The notes under the pieces: model-generated
The model's database searches: none
Seen by the model: the letters and a program-made list of their open reading frames with translations, nothing else
Told to the model about the DNA's origin: nothing
Shown: positions 8,641 to 16,736 of the stretch, in pieces
Layout of the letters: every line of letters begins with the position of its first letter
Position numbering within the stretch: position 1 is the stretch's first letter
Program-made: the position numbers and the translations under genes
Origin: Pelargonium nanum
Taxonomy: Eukaryota > Streptophyta > Magnoliopsida > Geraniales > Geraniaceae
Length of the DNA: 20,506 nt
Direction of reading: 5' to 3'
Assembly (NCBI GenBank): GCA_036897485.1
Contig: JAYMTF010001946.1
Location: forward strand, 1-20,506

Positions 8641-9254
8641 AAAAAAAATCTAAGATACAAAAATCTCACACCAATACAATCTCAGCCCAAAATCTCGGAA
8701 CAAAATTCCAGGACACTCACTATTTCAAAACCAACCAAGGTCACAATATTTGATTTCCAACAAAAAATCTGACAACAACAATTTCCATAACTTACAGTGA
8801 CAATTACAAAATCAAGCTCGTAATAGTGTCAATTTCAAAATAAAGTCCTATTAACCAAATATCATTTGATTTCCAACTAAAATAAAACTTACAACAAACT
8901 AAAATATATCAAATTTAGCACAAAAATTACAACAAAATTCATAACCTTGATTCATTATCATCACTAGACCTAAAGCAAATTCGTTTGTTGCAACTCCGAT
9001 TCGTTTTAGATCCAGGGTGGCGAGGAGCAAAATGGCGAGGACTAGCAGAGACCGTGAAGGTATGGTGGAGGCTTGATGGTGGCCGGTGGAAGATCTGGAG
9101 ATGTACTGTCGTGGTCGAGTAAAGCGGTGGTTGTTGAAGCTAACAGAATTGAAGAACAAGACTAACCGGACCAAATTTGCTAAATTTGTGTCTATTTGAT
9201 AGAAATAATGCGAGCAAAACAATTAATCCATCACCGACCAAAATCTATCGACGG
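8641..9254. other. AT-rich DNA grading into a GC-richer patch
   Basis: Positions 8641-8960 are A-rich and non-coding. Positions 8980-9170 are GC-richer and allow a 107-codon minus-strand frame that shows no domain or codon signature. It may be decayed exon or repeat; nothing can be asserted. Confidence 0.35.
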
Positions 9255-9482
9255 TGTTAGTTTATGTTTGTTAATGTTTTGTTTTACTTAGCTAATAATA
9301 TCCCTATTATTATGGGATTGTTATTTGGCAGTTTCAGTCCATGATTTTCTAGATATGGACTCTTGTTTTGCGCTTAGTTTGTTTTGTAAGGCTATATATA
9401 TATATTGTCAATCCTCATCTTCATTAAATATTAGATTCCACCAAGTATGCTTCTGCTTCTATAGAGTTTTGAGTTCTTAACA
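9255..9482 (+). repeat. Candidate 5' LTR of the Copia fossil
   Basis: It begins TGTTAG and ends TTAACA. It contains a TATA-type stretch (ctatatatatatat near 9392) and the short pyrimidine-rich U5 expected of Copia. The sequence that originally followed, gtatcgtattagagc, fits a Copia primer-binding site of the initiator-tRNA type. The left border is chosen by the TG dinucleotide only, because no second LTR is available for comparison. Confidence 0.5.
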
Positions 9483-9491
9483 GTATCGTAT
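9479..9491. repeat. Target-site duplication, left copy
   Basis: aacagtatcgtat is repeated exactly at 11387-11399, flanking the inserted non-LTR element. The leading two A's are shared with the poly(A) tail on the right side, so the duplication is 11-13 bp. The junction tctt/aaca is near the TT/AAAA preference of L1-type endonucleases. Confidence 0.92.
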
Positions 9492-11386
9492 CAAAAAGCG
9501 CGCTCCTTTCTCTCTCTGCCATGAGAGGTTTTTAAGGTTTGCGCCGCCTGGTGTGCCGTCCGGCACATAGCCGCTCCCCCCCAACCGCTCCTCCCCCCAC
9601 TTAACCCCCATCTATCCCCCTCTCCGACCATGCTTCTCCGCAGATCGAGGATGCTTCTCAGCAGATCGAAGACCAGCAGCAGCTTAGATTTGATTCCGTC
9701 CCCCGCCGGTACTCTCGCATCAGTCCCAACAGCGAGATGCCGCTTTCTCCACGGCGGGCTTCGGTCTCCATGGCGAGGAGGAGAACAGGGGCGACCCTGT
9801 ACGTGTGCAATCTGCCGGAGAACTTCAACAACGTCCGACTTCGGAAACTTTTCAGTCCCCATGGAATCCTCATCGATGTTTTTGTCCCTCATCGGCCAAA
9901 CTCCATGGGGCGGAGGTTTGGCTTCGTGTGCATGAAGAACAGCGAGGTCGCTGCTAAGACCATCTCTGTTTTGAACGACTTTAATCTTGAGGATCGTCGT
10001 TTGCTTGTCAGTTTCGCCATACGCCCGTTGCTTGAACAACACAGGGACGTTCCGAGGATGAAGACCGTCGTGGCTCAGCCTCCTGCTTGTTTCAAACGGC
10101 CTCCCTCAACAGGTATTCAGACTTCAACAGGTAATGGCGTTGTCGCGGCTGCCTCATCTGTGCTGGTTTCCAAACTCAGGTGGCACATCATTGCCGTCGC
10201 GAGATCGGATTTCGACCCGGATTCGTTAAATCAACTCTTCATCAGTGAGGGTGTTTTTGACATATCTGTGCACTCGCTGGGTTGTCGGGTTTTCATGATC
10301 TCTTTTTTAGAAGAAGACGCTCTCAAGGCTATGGAAATTACTTCTTGGGCTTGGCTCCAGCGGTGGTTCTTTCACTTCATTCCTGAAAGCTCGTTATTTG
10401 ATTTTGGGGGTCGATTTTGTTGGGTGTCCATTGAGGGATTGCCTCCAAAGTTATGGAGCAGTGACACTTTTGATCGTATTTGTGCGGACAAAGGCAATTC
10501 TCTTCAGCTCGTGCATCCGGTCACTCAATCCGGTCGCTTTCTCCAAAGAGCTATGTTATTGATCCACACTCACAAGTTGGAACCTGTTAATTCCAGTGCA
10601 CTTATCAATTTTGAGGATTATTCAGGCTTGGTCAGTTTCCACGAGTGGCCGAACGACCAAATCCCAGCCGTTCAGTCCTCTTCTACCGATTGTTCCACTT
10701 TTGGCAGTGACTCTGGCGAACCTTCTAGGGCTGCTGACTCAGAGGATACAGTGTGCTTCATTAAACCAAGCCTGACATTCAAAGAGGTCGTTGTGTCGTC
10801 ACATCCTCCTTTGCCCCTCTCTCTACCGCCGGCTTCCACTACCCGGTCAGCTCTCCCCTCTTCCGGGATCCCATCCACTTCGACCATCCCGTTTGCCAAA
10901 CCCCGTTTATCTAAATCCAAATTCAAAAGGCAGCTACTGTCTTATCCCGACCCCTTTTCCTCCAAGGTTATCGCTCGTTTCAAATCTCGTGGTTTAATGC
11001 ATGCCTCTTCTTCGTCCTTACCCAATCACGCTGCTCGCTCCAAGCCTAGTGGCATCCCTCACCAGGAGCCTCCTCCTCCTACTCCGGATTTTTCAGAGAC
11101 CCACCCCTCATGTCTAGCTGCTGCATATCGTACTCAGAATTTGGGAAAGTCGCTTGGTTTGGTTTGTCAAGGTCTTGAAGATCAGATCATCAAAGAGCTT
11201 TGTGATATGAAGAACCGGACTCCTCAACCGGCTTGATTGGTTTTCCCTTCATTCCCTCAGCAGCTCTCCTTCATTTTAGCGTGTTTCTTCTCTTTGAGTT
11301 CTTTTCGTTGTTTCTTCTTTGGTGCTTGTACTTGTTTTTCCCTTGGGAATTATTAATAAAGTACTTTTGTTGATAAAAAAAAAAAA
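9492..11386 (+). mobile_element. Non-LTR retroposon carrying only an intact LINE ORF1 (half-LINE, HAL1-like)
   Basis: The 1895-bp element is bounded by a perfect 13-bp target-site duplication and ends in about 14 A's. It has a GC-rich 5' leader of about 245 bp, including a 21-bp tandem duplication (tgcttctc.gcagatcga at 9631 and 9652), then one 499-codon ORF1. A T-rich 3' region of about 140 bp follows, with AATAAA at 11355-11360. There is no endonuclease or reverse transcriptase. Its 3' end (ttgtactt ... ttaataaagt ... gataaaa) resembles that of the large LINE at 20420-20480, so an ORF2 of that family could have moved it. The exact duplication, intact frame and uninterrupted tail suggest a young insertion. 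Alternatives are a one-off internal deletion of a full LINE, or a retrocopy of a spliced or prematurely polyadenylated LINE transcript. Confidence 0.88.
9737..11236 (+). CDS. LINE ORF1 protein, RRM plus DUF4283-like domain, intact
   Basis: The protein has 499 residues. The start at 9737 is the first Met of the frame; upstream the same frame has a stop at 9602. Residues about 18-97 form an RRM with RNP2 LYVCNL (21-26) and RNP1 RRFGFVCM (59-66). Residues about 147-300 form a DUF4283-like region (LRWHIIAVARSDF, GRFCWVSIEGLPPKLW). A Ser/Pro-rich linker and a short C-terminal helix region (LGLVCQGLEDQIIKELCDM) follow. No zinc knuckle is present. This architecture is that of the RRM-containing plant L1 subclade described as BNR from beet. 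ORF1 proteins of this kind bind element RNA in ribonucleoprotein particles. The large LINE's ORF1 shows the same domains in the same order. Expression cannot be judged. Confidence 0.88.
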   Translation: MPLSPRRASVSMARRRTGATLYVCNLPENFNNVRLRKLFSPHGILIDVFVPHRPNSMGRRFGFVCMKNSEVAAKTISVLNDFNLEDRRLLVSFAIRPLLEQHRDVPRMKTVVAQPPACFKRPPSTGIQTSTGNGVVAAASSVLVSKLRWHIIAVARSDFDPDSLNQLFISEGVFDISVHSLGCRVFMISFLEEDALKAMEITSWAWLQRWFFHFIPESSLFDFGGRFCWVSIEGLPPKLWSSDTFDRICADKGNSLQLVHPVTQSGRFLQRAMLLIHTHKLEPVNSSALINFEDYSGLVSFHEWPNDQIPAVQSSSTDCSTFGSDSGEPSRAADSEDTVCFIKPSLTFKEVVVSSHPPLPLSLPPASTTRSALPSSGIPSTSTIPFAKPRLSKSKFKRQLLSYPDPFSSKVIARFKSRGLMHASSSSLPNHAARSKPSGIPHQEPPPPTPDFSETHPSCLAAAYRTQNLGKSLGLVCQGLEDQIIKELCDMKNRTPQPA

Positions 11387-11399
11387 AACAGTATCGTAT
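11375..11399 (+). repeat. Poly(A) tail and right copy of the target-site duplication
   Basis: Fourteen A's (11375-11388) run into cagtatcgtat. The last two A's can be assigned to either the tail or the duplication. The tail is uninterrupted, a sign of recent insertion. Confidence 0.9.
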
Positions 11400-12900
11400 T
11401 AGAGCTTTGTTAAGACGCTTGCTTTAAAGTGTGGGGCCACTGAGATATGGCAGCAAAGAGTTCTTTCGTGCAATCGTCAATTCCAAAACTTGATGGCACT
11501 ATGATTATTGGGAAATGCATATGGAAAACTTCTTGCATTCGAAGGAGTACTGGGGCTTGGTGGAGAATGGAATCTGTGCCGCAGCAGAAGGAGTTGTTCT
11601 TACAGAGATACGAAAGAAGAACATTGAAGATCATAAGCTGAAAGATCTAAAGGCGAACAACTAGCTATCTTTTCCAACCTCTGAATCGTTCAATTCTTGA
11701 GACGATTCTTAATAAGGATACAACAAAAAGCATATGAGATTCTATGAAGCAAAAATATCAAGGCACAACATGAGTCAAGCAGACTCAATTGCAAGCTCTT
11801 CGTAAGGAGTTCAAGGTCCTCCATATGAAGGCAGGAGAATCCGTGAACGAGTACTTTGCTCGTACTCTCACCATAGCCAATAAGTTGAAGGCTAATGACG
11901 AGAACAAGGGCGATGCTGTTGTGGTTGAAAAGATTTTGAGATTGATAACTCTCCAATTTAATTATGTTGTTTGTTCTATTGAGGGGTCTAATGATACAAG
12001 CACTCTAACCATTGATGAATTGCAGAGCATCTTGTTTATGCATGAACATGACATGAGCTCTAGTGAAGAAGAGCAAGCTTTGAAGATCATTATGGATGAG
12101 GAGGCCAAGGACGTGGAAGCTATAGAAGACGAGGAAGGAGTAGAGGCAGCATATTTGCAATAGAGTGTTATGGTTGTCACAAGTTAGGACATTTTCAATG
12201 GGAGTGTCCCAGCAAGGAGGCAGATTATGCGGAGGCGCTAAAAGAAATGTTATTGATGGCGTATAGTGATACCAATATGCAACAAAATGAATACACTTGA
12301 TTCTTTGACTCAGGATGCAACAATCATATGTGCGGGAAGGAGTACTTCATGGATCTTGACAACACCTTCAAAGACACCGTGAAGTTTAGCAATAATTCAA
12401 GCATGACTGTAGTAGGAAAAGGGAATGTAAGATTGCAGGTAAATGAAACTATTTCCATTATCACTGGAGTGTTTATGTACCAAAATTGAAAAACAAATTG
12501 TTGAGCATGGGCAGTTGCAAGAAAATGGGCTCTCAATTTTGTTTCAACATGGCAAGTGAAAACTTTACCACTTTGATAAATGCTTAATCATGGAAACTAA
12601 GATGACCTCAAATCGCATGTACATGTTACATGCTATATGTCATCCTAAAACCCCTGCTTGTTTCAGTACGACTACGGAAGATACGGTCCAACTTTGGCAC
12701 TGTTGATATGGGCATTTGAGCTTCACAGGTCTAAAGACTCTTCAACAAAAAATGATGGTGATTGGTTTGCCACAACTCATGACACCCATAAAGATATGCA
12801 AGGACTGCTTTGGGGGAAGTAACATAGAGACCCGTTTCCAAAGAAAAGCAACTGGAGAGCATAACAAATTAGTGCATGCTGACATTTGATTTCGGCAACC

Positions 12901-13208
12901 TGATCGAGTTTATTTTCATTAGTTCATGGTCGGTCATGATTTAAAAAAATTTAGGGGCTCAAATTTCACTTTTGGTACAAGACCCTTGAAATTCTTGAGA
13001 TGACCATACCTTTAACTAATCTCGTAAATGGTTTCTAGCCATCTCTCTTAGACCACTTGACCCGAATGATCCAAACAATATCCATAAAGTGTTAATCCAG
13101 TTTGATGGAGGTGAAATTCAAGAAAAATGGACCGCGGAAGAAAAAAAAAGAAGAAATGGAATAAGAATCTCCGGTTGAAGAAACCGGGTAATGAAATTTG
13201 ATGGCTCT
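12901..13208. other. Unassigned sequence between the Copia fossil and the LTR-like block
   Basis: No recognised coding sequence. A purine-rich run (ggaagaaaaaaaaagaagaa at 13136-13155) is present, but it does not directly abut the LTR-like block, so it is not called as a polypurine tract. Which element this belongs to is unclear. Confidence 0.35.
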
Positions 13209-13522
13209 TGTTAAACAGTTTTCTTGTACAAGAGATATGTGTCATCTCCCTTACTAGAGAGTCAATTTTATGTCCACATATGTTTCATCTTCCTAATTAG
13301 TGTCATCTTCCTAATTAGTGTCTCATGCATGGATACAAATGAACACTTATGTGTCAAGCATGTAATCATTTTTAACTTGAAAGAAGACATGTGTCTTCAT
13401 ATGTGTTAAGAGCTTAGAGCTCTTAAATGTCTATAAATAGTGTGTAATCTTCTCTTGTAATCAATAACTCTATTAATGATAGATGAGAATGTAGATCAGA
13501 GAGACTCAAAATAATTTTCACA
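13209..13522 (+). promoter_or_regulatory. LTR-like or promoter-like block with TATA box and two palindromes
   Basis: The block begins TGTTAAAC and ends TTTTCACA. It contains a strong TATA box (tctataaatag at about 13430-13440). Upstream are two perfect palindromes: gaagaca-tg-tgtcttc (13383-13398) and ttaagagct-tag-agctcttaa (13406-13426). An exact 18-bp tandem duplication (catcttcctaattagtgt at 13286 and 13304) lies further upstream. TATA followed by cttctcttgtaatcaata resembles LTR promoters of plant retroelements, but no target-site duplication was found at the proposed borders. It differs from the LTRs at 9255 and 7915. It could instead be the promoter of an unseen non-coding transcript. 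Confidence 0.35.
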
Positions 13523-13814
13523 GATACATTTATTTTTACTGTACCAAAGGCTCAAACAAGCCGAAATGAACAAGAAATTTGCTGGAATGTCGAAAGTACC
13601 AACCAAAATGAAAGTTGCAATTTTTTTTTTTATAAAAAGAAACAAACCATGGACGTTAGACCATCCTTGTAAGGGATATTCACGTCAGTGGCATATAAAC
13701 TAGTTATTAAAACGTAACAGTTAATTGCACAAATAAATGCACAAACGCCGCATGGTAGGAGAGTGATACGATTGAAAAGTAACTGACGTGCATTCTGAAA
13801 TTTCCTTATTAAAA
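13523..13814. other. Intergenic DNA downstream of the second P450
   Basis: No gene seen. On the minus strand, ttttaataagg directly after the P450 stop resembles a polyadenylation signal (AATAAG type). Confidence 0.4.
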
Positions 13815-14111
13815 CTAGTTCTTAGGTGCAATCTCCATAAGAAGTCCATGCCCCGGAGCTAGAGCTGGATCTCGGTAAAAACTGTTGTCTGAAAGTAGCT
13901 TCCAAGTGAATCGAGTGACCAGATAATGTAGAGTGGTTAGGGTTTCAACCCTCACGAACTCATATCCCGGACATATCCGATGCCCTCCACCAAATGGGAC
14001 GAAGCAGAAGGGTGGGACTGATGCTTGGTTCTCGAATCTCTCAGGGTCGAACTTTGTTGGTTCTGGAAATATGTTGCCATCCATATGAGTCATGGTTGCA
14101 GCCCAAAAAAT
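13815..14111 (-). CDS. Paralog exon 4 (haem-binding loop)
   Basis: 98 residues plus TAG. PERF and FGGGHRICPG are intact. The tail RDPALAPGHGLLMEIAPKN is shorter by two residues than in the first gene and changes the usual DPMPxP to DPALAP, a variable region outside the catalytic core. Confidence 0.87.
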   Translation of the reverse strand: MFWAATMTHMDGNIFPEPTKFDPERFENQASVPPFCFVPFGGGHRICPGYEFVRVETLTTLHYLVTRFTWKLLSDNSFYRDPALAPGHGLLMEIAPKN

Positions 14112-14816
14112 CTAGACATCAATGAGAGTGACTGGTGAGTATTTATGCCACAGAGTAAGCACAACAAGAAATGAGGTTTAAGTAGTTGCCTTCAAAATGA
14201 AAGTAGAGCTTGTGAGTTATACATAAAATTGTTTATATAATTTAATAAGTAAGTTTATTTTATGAAACATAGTTTAATAAGTAAGTTAATATCACACTAA
14301 CTAACTTTTTACTTATTATTTTTTACCAGGGAGAGTAAATTATTATAATGATATTATCAAAACTTACATAACTAACTTACAGAAAAAAACATTAGCTTAA
14401 AAAAAAAGACATTTATTTTAAGACAAAATTATAAGAAAAATATGACACTCATTTTCGAACATAGAACATTATTTACCGTGTTTTCCAAATCATATCTTTT
14501 GCACCCCCACCCTGTCCCGCGTAAAATCATATTTTTTTTATTAATTGAATTCGGTCTAAAAATTGGTTCGATTCGAGAGTGAAAATTATTCGATCTAATC
14601 TTTAGTCCATGTTTAAGTTTTAACTTACCTGCCACCCTTTAGGGATGAGGTATCCACCAAACTCTATATCTTTGACAGCATTCCTGAATCCACCAAATAG
14701 AGGAGGATACATCCTGAGGGTCTCCATTACTACTTTCCATGAGTACTTCATCTTGGCAAGATCTTCCCATGTTAGAGCTTCATTTTTGTCCTTGTTTCTA
14801 GCTATCTCCTCATGTT
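13815..14816 (-). CDS. Second cytochrome P450 (CYP85 clan), last two exons only
   Basis: Exon 14816-14629 (188 bp; acceptor ttgcag, donor GTAAGT) encodes EHEEIARNKDKNEALTWEDL and the K-helix ETLR, ending IPKGWQ. Exon 14111-13815 encodes IFWAATMTHMDGNIF, PERF, and the haem loop FGGGHRICPG with its cysteine, ending APKN-TAG. Borders and phases equal those of the gene at 2622-7051; identity is about 71% in both exons (45/63 and 70/98), so this is an old tandem paralog. The visible exons are uninterrupted, with all expected residues. Exons 1-2 are not found in the 294 bp before the LINE begins. Either the LINE sits in intron 2 and the 5' exons lie beyond 20506, or the copy is truncated and non-functional. 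Confidence 0.8.
14629..14816 (-). CDS. Paralog exon 3 (K-helix)
   Basis: 188 bp, the same length and phase as exon 3 of the first gene. The K-helix ETLR and GGYLIPKGWQ are conserved. The 517-bp intron after it (14628-14112) is free of recognisable transposons, unlike the matching intron of the first gene. Confidence 0.85.
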
Positions 14817-15110
14817 CTGCAATTGAAATGAACAAACATTTCATCAGTATCATATTCTAACTCACACGGGAAACTAACATTCTAATGCGATAAAAAATGT
14901 CTCGCGGAGATGATCATACTAACCGTATGAGCTAAAAGAATAATTCGTGTAATTGACCCTAACTCAATTCGAAATGAAAAAAGGCTAAGTACAAAAACGT
15001 TGATTTAACTTATTTTTTTATCAGCAACGGGACATCATACTCGAAGTAACAAGCAAGTAAGGTTTGGACTTTGGTTCATATGTTGATAAGTTAATGGTCT
15101 TTCAAAAATT
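14817..15110. other. P450 intron sequence up to the LINE
   Basis: AT-rich, non-coding, containing no P450 exon on either strand. In the first gene the corresponding intron is only 172 bp, so exon 2 should already have appeared here if spacing were conserved. The exact LINE 5' border is not visible; about 15105-15115 is inferred from where the ORF1-type sequence starts. Confidence 0.45.
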
Positions 15111-15116
15111 GGAGAT

Positions 15117-16736
15117 ATGAGCTCCGTATATTTCGGAAACCCTAGTCGTTCCAGATCGCGTCCGGCTGCAGGCAGGCCCCCGGCGTCTCACCGCCGCAGA
15201 AAACCATTTGATCAGAATGAGGGTAACACTGATCTCTACGTGGGGAACCTTCCTCCATCCATCAACCCTGGATGGTTGAAGGGTATTTTCAATTTTCACG
15301 CCGATGTCGTGTCATGTTTCGTTTCACCTAACCCTAACTCAAAGGGGCAGCTTTTCGGCTTCGTATCTTTCTCCAGTCATCGGGACGCCGAGAGGGTAAT
15401 GAGAATTCTTAACGGAACCTCCATTCTGCGCTGGAGGCTTCGTGTAGCCTGGGCAACCAAAAAGCCGATTAGACAGACACACGATCAACGCCAGAGTTTG
15501 CCCAAACGTGAAAACACCCCAATCACGTCCCATTATCGGAAGTCACCCCCGGCTGAATGCAATGTGGCTCGCAAACCTACCCCTCATATGGGTGGAAATT
15601 CGCTCTCATGTGAGATTGTGGCATCGAAGGAGTTCCTGAAGAGTTTGCGCTGGAGCATTATAGCCATAGCTAGAGACATCTCGTCATGTGCTGAACTTCA
15701 ATCCCAACTGGAGTCAGAGGGTTTTGAGATATCTGTCTCTTTTCTAGCTCCAAAGGTTTTCGTTTTAGCTTTTGAGGATCAGGAGACTTTTCGCTCCAGG
15801 CAGACTGCTAACTATTCCTAGTTATCTGGTTGGTTCATTAGTTTTTTCGAATGGAATCACTTGAAAAATAGCGGAGGAAAATTCGTATGGATTCAACTCA
15901 CAGGCATTCCTTTCCAGGCTTGGAATCAGGAATTAGTCTTTCGAATCGCTAACCTTGTCGGAGGACTAATTCTTATACATCCGAATTTCGCTTTGAAGAA
16001 TCATCTTAATAGTGTTCAGGCGCTGATCCACTCTTACAATTTGGGTTCGCTGTCTGGCATTGTTCAAGCAAATCGGGGAGCGGATGTTTTTAAAATTACT
16101 TATGAGGAGTGCGATGAGCCTTATGTCCGCCCATTTCCTCCACTGAGGCTCTTTCCACCTTCATCATCCTTGGAAGGGAACCTCTTTCCCCGGAGCCCTG
16201 GCAGCGACGTATCGATATGACCCCCTCTAAATAATGTCGCTAGTCATGATGTTCATCATGGGCCTAGTATTTCGTCAAACAATGCGGGCCATGATTCCTC
16301 GGGCCTCTCACCTGCTCAGGCCCAATTGGTTGCTCATGCAAATAACATGCACGTAAACCCTACAGCGGACACTTTACCACCTCTTATCGACCTCCGATCC
16401 GATCCCACTGCCATCAACCTCAGCCCTAGTTCTTCAGAAGCTACGGTTTCGGAACAACCAACTGCTCATTGTCGGGTTCCACCTAGGTTGGGGAATCTAA
16501 TTTTTTGTCCAAAATCGGCTACAACTCCTCGGTATAAACATCGTTCTTCGAAATCGTCCCCGACTGGCAGTGACAGGGTCTCGCCATCTCACTTAGCAGA
16601 AATTTTATGGGGAATGTGTAAGGAACTGGGCATTCAGGCAAAAGGATCAGAATCAGAATTACTAGCACGGCTTTGGATCGTCGAAGCCGAGCCTCCTCCT
16701 CCAACAATCTGTTCATTACTAGGCGCCGCCGCGTGC
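15117..16736 (+). pseudogene. LINE ORF1 (RRM plus DUF4283-like), interrupted
   Basis: The start Met at 15117 opens an Arg-rich leader. An RRM follows with RNP2 DLYVGNL (residues 39-45) and RNP1 GQLFGFVSF (77-85), then a DUF4283-like region (LRWSIIAIARDIS; GKFVWIQLTGIPFQAW). The C-terminal part has LAEILWGMCKELGIQ and ELLARLW. The same frame carries a TAG at 15819-15821 and a TGA at 16218-16220. The first aligns with a Trp in the small element's ORF1 (WAWLQRWF), consistent with a single G-to-A change of TGG. There is no stop before the ORF2 Met at 16737, so ORF1 and ORF2 lie in one frame. Confidence 0.85.

Larger units (their letters stand above)
9255..12900 (+). mobile_element. Ty1/Copia LTR retrotransposon, broken 5' part (fossil), with a nested non-LTR insertion
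   Basis: A candidate 5' LTR (9255-9482) is followed by the primer-site region, split by the insertion at 9492-11386. After that come Copia parts in the usual order: gag (UBN2-type, about 11447-12160), a C-x2-C-x4-H-x4-C zinc knuckle (about 12166-12213), a protease-type D-S-G-C phrase (near 12306), a pre-integrase zinc-finger region (about 12690-12840), and the first stretch of integrase to about 12890. Reverse transcriptase, RNase H and a 3' LTR are absent. The coding part has multiple breaks. The fossil predates the inserted element; it cannot be dated from LTR divergence because only one LTR is present. Confidence 0.82.

Noticed and set aside
8899-9222. Minus-strand 107-codon frame
   Set aside because: No domain, no start context, and a composition change midway; insufficient evidence for a gene.
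9491-10042. Minus-strand 183-codon frame opposite the small LINE's ORF1
   Set aside because: It overlaps the strongly supported RRM protein and shows no domain; it is a shadow of the plus-strand ORF1.
13209-13522. 3' LTR of the Copia fossil that starts at 9255
   Set aside because: Its sequence does not resemble the candidate 5' LTR, and no polypurine tract directly abuts it.
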